Source of the DNA: Cryptomeria japonica
Lineage: Eukaryota > Streptophyta > Pinopsida > Cupressales > Cupressaceae
Length of the DNA stretch: 64,000 nt
Assembly: GCF_030272615.1 (NCBI RefSeq)
Contig: NC_081412.1
Coordinates: 105,716,296 to 105,780,295, forward strand
Direction: 5' to 3'
A model generated the notes under the pieces. That model did not search any database. It was not told the origin of the DNA and saw only the letters and a program-made list of their open reading frames with translations. Positions 46,571 through 58,959 of this stretch are shown one piece after another (within the stretch, counting starts at the first letter, position 1; every line of letters starts with the position of its first letter). The position numbers and the translations under genes are program-made.

Positions 46571-48044
46571 GCTAATAGCACAGAACACAAAACAACATAA
46601 ATTAATTTGTCAATTACACCAACACTTGAAATTTGAACTACAACATTTCACAAACCATATAAACATGTCCTCCAAGCATAAATACATGAATCACCATAGT
46701 AGAGCAATGTAGAGCATTCTTTGGACCACACCTAACACACAACCTCGTTGTCAGCAAACTACCACAACCAACGACATCATCTAAGAAATTGAGAACCTAC
46801 AAAAATGATAGGGAAACATCTATAGAACATAGATATAATATCTAGAGCCATGGGCCATGAAAATCAAGAAAACGAGGAATGCAAAGCATTCTTCTATGAG
46901 GACATTTAAATACTCTTTTCTGCATATTAAAAATTCCACTACACTATCCTTTCGATAATGCCTCATACTTACTAAACACCAACATCAAACAATATAACAA
47001 CAAATGAACACTCATTTCCAAACCATGTACAACATTCACACAACTAAACAACTACAACTATCACACATAGTGACATCAATGACAACACCAGTTAGGTTGA
47101 CATCAATGACAACAAAAGACAAGTTTGGCATCAATGAAAATACAACTCAAGTTTCCATCAAAGGCCACCACATACCTCATAACGATGGGAGCACAACTGA
47201 GACTGCAAAAGCTAGCCCAAAGAAGAATGGGTGCGGCTAAACTGGCTCCAAAACCGCATGTTAAAACTCAGGTTATTGATTTTTTGAAAAATCAAAGACG
47301 CAACTAATTCTATTGATCGTGATCAATGATCTATAATTTTCACAAAAATCAATAACATGAAGGTTACTAATTCATGTTGTGCAATTTTGGAGCTAGTTTA
47401 GCCATGGCAAAGAAGAACCAAACAAACAAGGAGTATCTCATTATGTACCAAAAGATAGCAAGTGTTGGAACCACACAAAACCACCCAAAGAATAAGTAAG
47501 AGCCTCTAATTAGTGAGCACCCACCTCACAGCCAACACACACATGGGAGAGCAATTAAAGGGAGGTAGGGGCAACCCGAATAGCCTATCCTCCAAGGCAG
47601 AAAAACTAGGCACCCAAACTAAACTATAGAAACCCATAAACCCAAACAAAGTAACATATGCCCACAAACTCATCACCTCCAACTCGGAATGGGAGTAGAG
47701 CATAGAAACCATCTAGAGGAAAAGAAAAATAAAGAGGAAACATTACAAATCAGCCATTGAGGCCTCCAAAAAATCCACTGTAGAACAAGAATCAAATTCA
47801 TAGCCACCCATTTTGACATCCTCCATAGCAAAGGCACCCAGACCAACACCTTCATCTTGATCATCTCCATCTCCTTCATCTCCAAAGCCTCCATTGCCTT
47901 CATTTCCCACTATTAAGGTTTCCATTGAACTCAATTATATTTATTCAAGATTTATAGTTAGACTACACAAAATTTTATCAGATATATTCAAAATTAGATA
48001 TAATATGAGTACCAATTTTTAACATATTTCAATATAGAATAATA
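46571..48044. other. Right flank of the nested cluster, no gene assigned
   Basis: Originally continuous with 1-350. A phrase gacatcaatgacaacac recurs at 47075-47130. The minus-strand frame 47743-47934 (METLIVGNEGNGGFGDEGDG, acidic) is not recognised and has no neighbours that support it. The last 60 bp are homologous to DNA near 58960-59030. Confidence 0.5.
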
Positions 48045-48536
48045 ATTAACATAATATGGTTATAGAATCTACGTAGTAATCACTTTAATTAAAAGAAAAT
48101 CATAATCCTTAACTAAAAACCCCGTAATGAAGTAATCATGAGGTCCCTCTACACATAACACCTAGATAGCATATAAAATCAATATAGGTAAGGATATTCA
48201 TTAAAGAATAATAATCATTCCCCCACGAAAGTAAAAATTTGAGGAAATTGAGGTGCCATTTAATCACCTCGCTGACCTCACATCACATGAAATCAAAAAA
48301 CCGATCTTATCACCATTCCTCCAAGACATGGGAAGATGTATTGAGATGATCATTTTTATGGGGTAACAGGAAAGATCTGTCTAAATCATAATTACTCATC
48401 AAAAGTGAGTTTATTATTTATGATGACATCCAGAAACTTCACCTCTTTCTTAGTAAGGATAGACATTGCTATATTTACTTATGAGAGACTCTTGCTAAAG
48501 TAATTCCCTCTATTATCATCCTCTGAAACTAAAGCC

Positions 48537-49355
48537 ATGGATACCCCGGTAAGACTGAAAAGCCAAAAAAGACAAATGGCCTTTGTCGGAGAAATCTCAA
48601 GGGATAGGCTGAAAAGGATCATCAAATTCCCTCATGAGCTAGTTATGGATGCGGTAGAACGCATCCTTGGCGAGGAATTTTTAAATAATGAAGATAGAAC
48701 TAGGGCCAACAATGACATTGCAGCCATGTTTTTAGCAGTCACGATGTTTATCAAAAAAGATAGGGACATTATAGCGAGCCTATGCAAGGTAATATTCAAA
48801 GCCTCTATTGTCCAAGGGGTTGAGCTTAATTGGTTAAAACACTGGGTTCTCATTGTGGAGACCCAAGTTCAATTCCCAATAGGGACATCTAAAATGAATT
48901 CTAAGTTGTCACTCTTGGCCTTCCATAAAAATGGGGAAGGTCTAGGGTCAATCTAATCAAACATAATAATAATAATAATAATAATAATAATTCAAAATAT
49001 TGTGGCTTCGGGCAATTACCGATCAAAAATAAATAAATTCAAAGCCTCTATTCTAGTTGAAATAGATAAGGTTATGTCCAATATCAACGATGAATTGACA
49101 ATCCCTAGGCCCTCACACTATGACATCCTTATTTTAAACAACAATATGGTTCCTAGAAAGCCGATACTGGTTATTGAGGACCACGCGGCCTTCAATGCAA
49201 GGACGGATAAGATACAGAGAAGAATTGAATTTCTCCTCAATCTGTTCCACCTTTGTGTGCCTAACAAGGCATCATGGTTTGAAGACTACCTCAAGATTCA
49301 GGGCATCGAGCTCGATGGGGAATCTGACTCCCTTGAATCTTCAAAGAAAAATTGA
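48537..49355 (+). pseudogene. Unrecognised short gene in the retroposon, split by a SINE
   Basis: Removing the SINE plus one target copy (48810-49052) joins two in-frame parts, 91 and 101 codons, into a single frame of 191 residues ending at TGA 49353-49355. It starts MDTPVRLKSQKRQMAFVGEI and later has NNNMVPRKPILVIEDHAAFN; it is charged and probably helical. The ATG has a plant-like context (gccATGG). I cannot assign a family. Candidates are an ORF1-type protein of a LINE, or a captured host exon. The inserted 243 bp is a multiple of three but carries a stop at 48954. Confidence 0.6.
48810..49036 (+). mobile_element. tRNA-derived SINE, 227 bp
   Basis: Flanked by ATTCAAAGCCTCTATT (48794-48809 and 49037-49052), a perfect 16-bp duplication. 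The head has pol III boxes: A-box-like TGAGCTTAATTGG (48821-48833) and B-box-like AGTTCAATTCC (48866-48876). An (AAT)n run lies at 48964-48991 and the tail is A-rich (gatcaaaaataaata). Confidence 0.9.
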
Positions 49356-49960
49356 TATTTGAGGCAAGCCCTCTTTCTTATGCAGTTTTTTGGGGATATT
49401 CATTGTTTAGCCTAGGGCTTATGGTTTACGCAGCATAATTTATAAACTCTCTTTATATTAAAATAGAAGTATAATATAGGTAGAAGGAGATCCTTCCAAT
49501 AGATTGTGACATATAAGATACATATGTAATCAATGAAAATACAACAATGTTGGAAAACTCTGAATTTAAGTATGGGTAAATATAAGGATATATAGCGTTG
49601 TTTTAGTTTTGTGGTAAATGCATGTGCCCTGATTAAAGGCAGGAATGGCGCATATGGGAAAGCGCAATCCTTATTTTTGATATCTGGTTTAGGCTTAAAT
49701 CTGATAATCTTCTCTATGAAAATAAATTTGGCATTAAAATCCCAATACTTAACTATAGAATACTTCAAAAGCAAGTGCAGCTCCTGATAACTATCTACAA
49801 GGAATTAATGGGTAATGTGGGGTACCTAGAATAGGTAAACTAATGTATAACACTTACTGGCGGAGCTCCCTACATACACTAGCTTACTTATAAAATATAC
49901 ATATATATATGTCTTTATCCACATATATATATATATATACACACACATATATATATTTAT

Positions 49961-49993
<33 letters not shown>

Positions 49994-49994
49994 C

Positions 49995-50025
<31 letters not shown>

Positions 50026-51302
50026 GTTAAAGATATAAATATTTATATATATTTATGTATGTATAGGCATATAAATAAAAATAGAATTTATCTTATATAT
50101 TTGTTGTCATAATGCAATTTGTTGGCCTTAATGTATAATCTGATCTAGTGGTAATCCACCAATGCTGGTTGCTCCCCTCATGGTCATTAACAATATGGAA
50201 ATGCAGCGCAAGAGATTATAAGATAACACTAAATCCTAGGCACTAAATAAGCATCACTCATAGATAAGCATACTTGTCAGGAAATTGCCAAAGCAGGGCA
50301 AGTAGGAACCCTATTTTTAGCTGCCTAAGATCTACAAGGCTGGATTCCCTATTAAAGTTAGGGCTCTGTCATTTAGAGACCGGGAAATTAGACAGGTATA
50401 CTCCATGCAGGGCATGACCAGTTGAAAGGCTCGGGTGGCTATTACATTAACTCTTAATATTGCATACGAATGTGGCTTGCTATTATTTAAGGCAAATCAG
50501 TTTGGAAGGTTCTGTGTTCCCTCTACTATATAGCACTATTTGAAAGCAAGTCAGCTTAATTATGTTTATTTCCTATAAAAAAATTGTGTTAAAGGGAAGA
50601 TATGAGGTCCTTTTATCCTAAATTCAATGCAAAATGGAGATATCCTGATGGGTTGATTTCAGGATACAAGACTCTATATCCCCCCCTATGTTTTTTATAA
50701 CAACTTTGTGCAGTTGGTAGGGAAGGAAGGAGACAAATTTATGACTAACCTATTTTTGTTATGTAATGCATTCTCAGCAATGTTCAAATTTGGCTTACTA
50801 GTATTATTTGAGTAGATAGGGATGTTTTATCCTTTCACATTGAGCATATATTTGATAACAGAAGTGCATTTTCCCGGGATGTTATTTAGGATCTGGTTTT
50901 AACAATTACACCCGATAGAAGGATGTGTGTTTGGTTTTCTGGTTTTTATATGTGCAAGAGGTTTAGGAAAATGAGAAAAGACATAATGTTCCATCCACCC
51001 CTGGAAGATTGGAAAAGCAAGCAAGCACCGAGGCACCACCCAGAAGATAAATAAATAATCTGCAACAACAACACTAAGGAAAGAGTTAACACAATAAGTA
51101 TTGTGAACTTGTAAACTGGATGGCCAAGCCTAATTATAAATCTGCAAAATGGCAATTATTGTAAACTCATATGCTAGAAAGAAATTCCTTGGGCAAGACT
51201 GGAGGTTTTCTTACCTCGGTTCTTTCCTACCAGTGCCCACACTGAACTGAGGTGTAACTTTTTAAATTCAATAAAAATTATGGCTATGGCCTAATACCTA
51301 TC
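49356..51302 (+). other. Non-coding part of the retroposon; TA/TATG microsatellite 49888-50035
   Basis: No domain-bearing frame. The TA-rich run (tatatatatg and tacatatata units) generates a spurious Tyr-Ile reading frame at 49909-50112. The rest is mixed sequence, possibly 3' UTR. Confidence 0.55.
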
Positions 51303-51313
51303 AAAAAAAAAAA

Positions 51314-51840
51314 ATTAACATAATATGGAAGTGAGTCATAACAATAATAACAATTTCAATTTTTTTTTTTTTAGTTTTTAATTAGAAATTATAATAATAA
51401 AGAAATGTATATCAATACTTTTGTGCTCTCAAAATGATAATTTAGATAACTTAATTATAAATAACAACTAGATTAAAATAAGCAATGTATATCAATGCAT
51501 TAGTACTTTATGACACTAATTTGGACAATTGAGAAGCTAAAATAATTAAATCAAGTCATATATATGAAATAAAAATATATATTTAAACAAAAAAAAGTGT
51601 ATAACATATTTATAAAAAATCATGAATTTAAATTTGGTGGAAGATAATTTGGTTTTTTCCTATGAATAACAATAAAATAAATGAAGGCACTAAACAAGCC
51701 TGACAATTCAAATGTTAATGTCTACCCAAAAATAATTTGTGAGCATTATATGTCTTAGTTGAATAGATAATCATTGGATCTCTAATTATCCTAATTTTAA
51801 GGAATCTATAATGATAATTCTAATTCAATGTCATCCTCTA
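51314..51840 (+). repeat. AT-rich segment, copy A of a diverged direct duplication
   Basis: With 47990-48059 it aligns along its length to 58960-59540. Shared phrases include taattaacata, gatccttaat-like and tgataattctaattcaatgtcatc. Copy A holds the retroposon insertion, copy B does not. Confidence 0.65.
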
Positions 51841-52564
51841 TCACCTTGGTTCAGTTACAAGCTAAATTTTTTAATTCATAAAACTTATCAAAATTCTAGT
51901 TTAGTTTTCTTTACTAGTACCTCATTCTTATAAGTTTTATTACTTTTTATTATTAATTTTATATTAAATTCATCTTCATCAAAATTAATATTAATTTTTT
52001 TAATTATTTATATTTTATAGTCTTATAATTTACTTGATAATAATATGAATTTATTATTTTTTCAATTTTATTAATGGTTAATAATTCCATACTTCTTTAA
52101 TTATCCATTTTTATAAATATATTTACTGCAAATTTTCTTTCATTAGTTGCATAAAAGAAGTCAATATCACATTTATATTTCATTGAGGATATTCAAGTTT
52201 TAGTATAAGTCATTTTTCATTGCTCTACAAATACCTTGTACTTTTGAAATGTACTAAAATCAATTCATCTTATTTATTTATCAACCAAAATATGTATATG
52301 TATTTAAATTTATAAAAATTTAATAGAATTCAATTTAAATAATATAATACATTAAGCTATTAGTTATGGTTTTCATGAATAGACAAATGTGAAAAATGAA
52401 ATTATAAATTTATATGTATTGAATAAAGATTTAGATATTAACTATCATAATAATTTAATATCCTACAAAATCACTTAATTATATACTATAATTATATTCT
52501 AATTCTCTTGTACAATTTATTATTTATTAAGATTAAAGATAATAATAAGAACATTTATGACATG

Positions 52565-52618
<54 letters not shown>

Positions 52619-53168
52619 TTAGAAAGTCAATACAATTAAATGATAAAATCCAATTACTATAATTTATATGTTCATTATATAAAAAAATTTCTATTATTTA
52701 ATCAAAATGTCACACATTAAAAGTAAAGAGTTTTATACTTAATAAATTATTTGTTAAATAATAAATATAAGAAATTCCAAAGACATTGACAAATTTCTTC
52801 CTCCATCATATATCCACTACTAGGTTCTCATACATTAACAAAAGTTGTGTTTGTAGAATATTTGAGCTTCTCAAACAAAAATAATCTTGGCTATAAAAAA
52901 TTACCTAGGTATTTAATAGTTTGTACATAAACATAAGGAATGTCTATATACTTATAAAATAATAATAATATTTCATAACTCCATTCTAAGTTTAGTATTT
53001 AGAGTTGAATTATAATTAAAAATATCAAAATCATCATAATAGTCTCATTTAAATAAAGTTCTATCCAAATTTTTAAATGTACCTTTACATTTATTGAATT
53101 TTTTCTTGCACTATTAAATGTTATATACATCTAGTTCCAAATGAATTTGTATCTCTCTCTTATATCTA
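51841..53168. other. Very AT-rich spacer; (TA)n at 52568-52616
   Basis: Rich in attatt and taattta, no coding. The alternating TA run is about 49 bp. It may be an old, decayed transposon or intergenic DNA. Confidence 0.5.
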
Positions 53169-53177
53169 TATATATGA

Positions 53178-56038
53178 TTTTTTTTTTATATTAAATATCA
53201 AGAGACCAAAATAAGGAGTTTTTATACAAAAACAAGCATGGGAGGCAGAGCCTCAGCCATCAACTAGAGAGACTATCCGACCGAACATAGACATCCTCCT
53301 ACCAAAAAAGAGTTACGAGAGAGTATATACAGTGATCCATAAACATCAGCTAAAGAGCTACTAAACACCTATTGTAGAATCTCATCCTGGTTTTCCAGCC
53401 ATGTTGTCCGTCCTTGTGGGCCTTCCATCCACACCACCTTCTCCTACTCCAGGACCTGGGTAAACATCTCGAGCTTATCAAAGTAGGGACCTCTGTTGCC
53501 CCTGAGTTCCTTGATCAGTTTCTTTAGAGCCTCATCGAATGTCGTTTGGTTCTCCGCAATTCTAGCACATTTAAAGCCATCCTTCATCTCATATATGAAC
53601 ATGGTTGCTCGACCATCCCTGAGGAAACGTGGTAGCTTCTCCCTCTCAACATTTATCAAAGAGCATACCTGCACAACAATTTTATAACATGTAAGTTTCT
53701 TAAAAAACCCAGTAAGAGTCCTATTAGTACCTTGGAATTTTTCCTCATTTCTAAGTTTCCAAATAAACCAAAGTATGAAAGAAGAAAGAATTTGCCAGAA
53801 CAGGTTAGCATCCTTCTTGAGGCCATGAATGAATCCAGTAATAATGTCAAGAGTACAAACATGTTCAGTAATGGAGATTCCAAACATCAACCAGACCTCT
53901 CTGGCAAAAATGCAATCAAAAAAGATGTGCCGCATAGTCTCAGGCTTCCTACATACAGAGCATAGGTCGAAGGCAGCAAAGTTATTCCTAATAGGCAGTC
54001 TATCCAATATTAGTTGCCCCCTGAAGCATTTGATTTTAGGGGGGATGGGGGACTTCCATAGTCTCTCAAACATTTTCTGTCAGGCAAAGGTATTAAGGTC
54101 AACATACCAGAGGGAGTTAACATGATCTATCACTGTGGTATCATGAGTGAGCAGTTTGTAAATAGACTTGGCTTTGACCTTAGAGAGGAGGAAGCCATCC
54201 TTCCATCGAAATGAGAGGTATCTGTGAGCATCTACATCAGTGTTCCTAGGAAGATCTAGACAAGCACATGCATTTTTAATCATATTGTAGGTTCTCTTAT
54301 GCAAGGCAGGGAGGCCAAACTTATTGCTAAGATCCTCCCAGCTGATGAGATTATCATGTTCCAAGATGTCCATGAGATATTTAATGCCCTTATAATACCA
54401 ACACCTAGCAGAGCATCCTTGGGTTAAAGCAAGGGGTTTAGAGTTATGGTAAAGATTCCACCATATTGACCTTTCCCCATGCAAAGTGTTATTATAGTCA
54501 ATATTAGAGTTGGCAATAAGTTTACGCACATGCTCCCAGGCTTTCTAGATGGACTTAAACACCCAAGTGCCTTGAACAGACATAGAGAATCTGCCTGCTA
54601 CCAGATCACTAAAGGGGAGGGTTTTCCAAGATTTGGTAGACTTGGGGACACCATTTTGTATGTTATTTCTGACAAGAATCTTCCAGGGCTCTTGTCCTTC
54701 CAAGGCATGAAATATCCACTTGGCAACCAGAGAAATTCCTTGCATTCTGAGATCTTTTAGTCCTAGCCCACCAAGTTTCTTATCTATGTGGAACCAAATC
54801 CATTTGACCGTGTGGGCCTTTCTTTTACCCTTACCATCAGACCAAAGGAAGCGCCTGATAGATTTTTGGATCTCATAAATTTGGTAGTTACTGAACATCC
54901 AGACAGAGGAGTAGTATAAACTATAGGAGGAGAGGATTTTCTGGCAGACTTGGATCCTACCAGCCAAGGATAGAACCCTATTGTCCCATTTGTTAAGTTT
55001 TTTGTCAATCTTTTCTTTGACCCAAATCCACATGTCTTTGAGAGAGGGAGAGACAGAAAAAGGGATACCAAGGTATCTGACTATTTTATTGGGTCCTCCC
55101 CATGAGCATCCAAATTGCTAAAGCCAATCCGGGGGTTCCTCTTTCCACCCAAGCAGAATAGATTTGGAATTGGAGATACGAGCACCAGAGGCTCTACCAA
55201 AGGTTGCAAGTTTTTGATTGAGGGAGTCAATGTTATGCCTAGAGAGCTCCAGGAATAGCACAGTGTCATCAGCAAACTGTATGTTGAGCAATTCAGAGTC
55301 ATCTGGCATCTTCATGCCATGAACTTTAGGGGATAGGGTATCATCTCTTAGGAGGTAAAAGAGGGCATCTGAGGCAATGACAAACAGAGTAGGGGCAAGG
55401 GGGCAGCCCTATCTAATGGATCTAGAAAGAGGAATAGGCTGGGAGAGTGACCCATTAACTTCAACCAGGGCGGAGGCATCTTTGAGGAGAATTTGAACAT
55501 ATTTACAGAACTCGCTAGGGAAACCAAAGGCTCTGAGCATCATGAGGATGAAGTCCCATTCCACCCTATCATAGGCTTTCTCAAAGTCCACAAGGAACAT
55601 GGCAGTATCTTGATTTGAGGTCTTGGCCCATTCCATAGATTCCCAGCTAGTGACAAGGTTCTCCAAGATATACCTACCTTTAATGAATCTTGTTTGGGTA
55701 GAGCAGATGAACTTGGGAAGGATTTTCTCAAGGCAAGAGGCTAGGGCTTTGGCCAGGATTTTATAGGAAACGTTAAGGAGGGTAATTGGCCTCTAGTTTT
55801 TTATGAGGGCTTTGTCCCCATCTTTTGGAATAAGTGTAACAATGCCCCTATTGATGTACTCCCCAAGGGTGCCATTATCAAATGCTTCAGTGTATATGTC
55901 ATATAGGTCTTTGGTGACCCACTCAATATTGGTTTTGTAAAACTCAACAGGAAGTCCATCAGGGCCTGGGGCCATATCATCCTTGAGGGATTTAATGGCA
56001 TCAACAATTTATGTCATAGAGATTTCATTTATAATTGG
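53178..56038 (-). mobile_element. 5'-truncated L1-type LINE
   Basis: The plus strand begins with T10 (53178-53187), the element poly(A) on the minus strand. TATATATGA at 53169-53177 and 56039-56047 is a probable 9-bp target duplication, though low in complexity. Only the RT and C-terminal part of ORF2 is present; ORF1 and the endonuclease are missing, as expected of 5' truncation. Confidence 0.85.
53444..56020 (-). pseudogene. LINE ORF2: reverse transcriptase and zinc-finger C-terminus
   Basis: One minus-strand frame runs the whole length, with five internal stops (near 55793, 55409, 55118, 54545 and 54080) and no frameshift. RT motifs in order: MAPGPDGLPVEFYKT, VDFEKAYDRVEWDFI, GCPLAPTLFVI and IQFADDTVLFLEL (catalytic A-D-D). 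Then come the LSLAGRIQVCQKILSSYSLYY thumb-like part and a zf-RVT segment (PPKIKCFRGQLILDRLP, CSVCRKPETMRHIFFDC). Stops fall where Trp or Gln is usual (for example RSIR*GCPLAP for RxGCPLAP with Gln). It copied its RNA at the chromosomal target, and is dead here. Confidence 0.93.
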
Positions 56039-56047
56039 TATATATGA

Positions 56048-58380
56048 GAGAGGTGTGATTTTAATTAGAATTGAGGTTATATAAAATTTAGTAATGAATT
56101 AGACACTTTCAATAAGAATAAATATTTTGATCCAAAAAATTATATCTTCATGTTTGTTACACTAAATTAAAATTTCAATATAATTATTATCTTCTATTCA
56201 AAAAGTTTTATTAATAAAAAATAAAATAGATTTAATCTAATATATTCTAATGTTAAAATTATAAACTATATTTAATCATAATTGTCATGTACAAGCATGT
56301 CTCTTGTAAGAGACACATCTCTTCATGCATGCATCTATTTAAGGATCTTTGGATCTTTCTCTTGTAAATTATCTTAAAAATATCAATTTATGCTCTTTAA
56401 TTTTCTACATAGTATTAGAACTAGTTATCAAAAGGTTGATGTTGTTCGTAGAGAGAAAGATTGTGTGGGAATTGCATGAAGATTTACAAGAAAGGAACTA
56501 CCAAGATCAATCACCTTGGAAGAAGGAGATCATAGCAGTAAAATATTTCACAAAGGACAAATAAAATCAATCCATTTATTTGTAGAATTTAACAAAGTCA
56601 AATAAAGGGTTTGTAAGAACATCACATAGGTTTGGATGTGCTTTTAATTTTGGAGAGATGCACTTGATTTTTTTGTTCAATTTTTTTTCAATTATAGATT
56701 GCAATAGGTTAACTAGTGATAGTTTGAAAGAAACAACAGATGTTCTAATTAGATTGAACCAGGAGAGGCTCAAACCATTGCATAACCATTAAGACAAGAG
56801 GTTAGCTAAATGAATTTGGTGCTTATAAAATAATAATTATCAATGGAGTTCAATAAGGATATGGTTGAAATGGCTAAACAAAATGCAAAGAAGATCATAG
56901 ATATTGAAGACATTTGAAGGAGGAAAGTCGTTTGGAGATCATAGTGGCTCAATTCAAAGGGATCGTTGTTGATTACTACAATGGAAGTAGAAATAAAATT
57001 GAAGCACTTATGAATTACTTAAGTAAAAAATCACGTTGTCAATTTGAAACTAATAGTTTCTATAAGTTATTAAGAAAAATATTTGAAGGTAATAATCATA
57101 GGCTTTTTTGTATGGATCAAACTTATTGAAGGGAGAAATCAAAATAGTTTTAAGTTGCAAGAGAAAATTAATTCACAACAAAGACGAATGAAAATGGCTA
57201 CTAAGGAGCGGTTGAAGTTTGTAAGAAACTTGTCAATTTTAGGAGAAAATTACATGTGGTATATGACACGTGGTAAGAGGTTTTAGTTTTAAATGAAATC
57301 CTATTTGTAGCTATTATTGGAATTTGATCATAGAAGAGAGGCAATTGCAACATTTTATAGAATATTTACAATATTTGAAGAAGTCTATAGTATTTTTTAA
57401 AATGTAAATTTAAAGAGATAAAAAGATTGTAGATCATTTCAAATCATAGAAGCGTGAAGGTGTGTGAAGCCATGAAAATCAATCACCATTGGGTATAAGT
57501 GATTTTTTTGTGGATAAAATATAATTGTATAAGGAAAGTATTTTATCCAATTGGAAAGATTGGTAAAAGGGAAAAGAAAGAAAATAAAAAATTAATTTAC
57601 TTAAAAGATATTTTGGAAGAAAAGCTACGAAAAAATAGAAAAGGAAAATGAAGAATTAAAAGAGAAAAATGGGTAACAAAAGAAAGAAATGTCAAAATTG
57701 AAAGAAGAATTTGATTTTTTTTAATCAATTGCTTGAAGCATATGTAAATGAAATTCAAATTCTAAATTCTAATCCTACACTATGAAATGTTTCAAGTGAT
57801 ACGAATGATTTGTTTTATTCAGATGATAAAACATGTGATATAGTTAAAGTTTCTCTTGATAAAAAGTGTACAATTGGATATAAAAATATACTTAAATATA
57901 CAAATCCTACTAGTTGTGAGGCTAGTTGGATATAAAAATAAACTTAAATCTACAAATCCTACTAGTTGTGAGGATAATGAAAAAAGATATTTTTCAACAA
58001 ATATAAGTTTTAATATAATGGAAAAAATGAGATATGAAGAAAAAGGTTTGGAAAAACATGGACAAGGAATTATAGAAACAATTTAACCAAAAATGAAACC
58101 AAAGCATGAAGGCCTTGGATGTGTTAGTGGAAAAAGAAGTAAAAATAATGTTGCAAATATTACAAGTTCAAACAAACCAACTCAAAGAATACAATATATG
58201 CAATATTCTCATTATCATAGGAAAGGATATAAAATCAAAACATGTTGGGATATTCATCCTTGTACTAATGGTGGATTGAAGAATCATTTTGAGAAATTGT
58301 GTTAAACTAAAAAGTGGAAGAAACCACCTTTAAAAGATAGTATACATATGGATTGTGGATGGATGTGACTAACCAATAGG
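56048..58380 (+). mobile_element. Decayed copia-type element, 5' end with gag
   Basis: An LTR-like end (…ttttctaca, 56401-56409) is followed by TAGTATTAGAAC (56410-56421). This equals the common initiator-Met primer site TGGTATCAGAGC with three C-to-T or G-to-A changes. Gag-like frames follow: 56914-57290 (KEESRLEIIVAQF, ATKERLKFVRNLSILGENYM), and 58093-58305 with a zinc-knuckle-like YSHYHRKGYKIKTCWDIHPC, in which two metal ligands are lost. No RT is seen before the sequence becomes unrelated. The LINE may have inserted in or beside its LTR. Confidence 0.65.
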
Positions 58381-58439
58381 AAAAAGTTCACAACTATGTT
58401 CAAAATGTTGTAAGGAATAAATATTCTCATGTTAAAAAT

Positions 58440-58800
58440 AATAATAATCATACAAAAATAAATAACGTTGATTGCAAAGATTATTTTTTAACATAAAAAA
58501 TTGTAGCATTGGTCACAACTTAGATCATTACTAAATGGTTGTAACATTGAGTGCAAAGATCATTGTTGAACCTAAGAAGCTACAACGTTGGTCACAAAGA
58601 TCATTGATGAATGGTTGTAACATCAATTACAAAGATCATTGTTAAAATGCTATAATGTTGGTTGCAAAGATTATTGAAGTTGTAGCGTTGATTTTAGAGA
58701 TTGTTACTAAGACTATAAAAGATTTGATTGCAAAAATCATTATTAAAATTGATCTCAGAGATCATTTATAAATCTAAAAAAAATTATTGCTAAGATCTCT
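58440..58800. repeat. Degenerate repeats around gttggtcacaaagatcattg
   Basis: Near-copies start at about 58467, 58512, 58543, 58580, 58622, 58656 and 58686, some 30-45 bp apart, joined by ttgtaac- and gttgtagc-like phrases. Not coding. Confidence 0.55.
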
Positions 58801-58959
58801 GAAAATACTTCACCTTCCCTATTGACTATCCTTTAGCTAAACTTTATTTATAAACTTTATATAAATCTTTCAACAGAAAGTATATTTATTCTTTATGCTA
58901 TCCAAAACTTATAATAAGATTAAAAGTTTATTTTTATTGTAATATATTTATTATAAGAT

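Larger units (their letters stand above)
48060..51313 (+). mobile_element. A-tailed retroposon of 3.25 kb with perfect 15-bp target duplication
   Basis: ATTAACATAATATGG stands at 48045-48059 and again at 51314-51328. The insert ends in a run of about 11 A after an AATAAAA-containing stretch (aaattcaataaaaattatgg ... cctatc), typical of plant LINE 3' ends. It therefore moved by target-primed reverse transcription. It carries one short coding region (48537-49355, broken by a SINE) and no RT, so it needed a LINE in trans, or it is a 5'-truncated or deleted LINE keeping an ORF1-like gene. A homologous DNA segment at about 59030 lacks the insert. Confidence 0.85.

Noticed and set aside
47506-47934. 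Acidic minus-strand frames as a host gene
   Set aside because: Short, no domain, no splice-consistent neighbours; kept only as a remark.
49909-50112. Tyr/Ile-rich open frame
   Set aside because: Created by the TA/TATG microsatellite.
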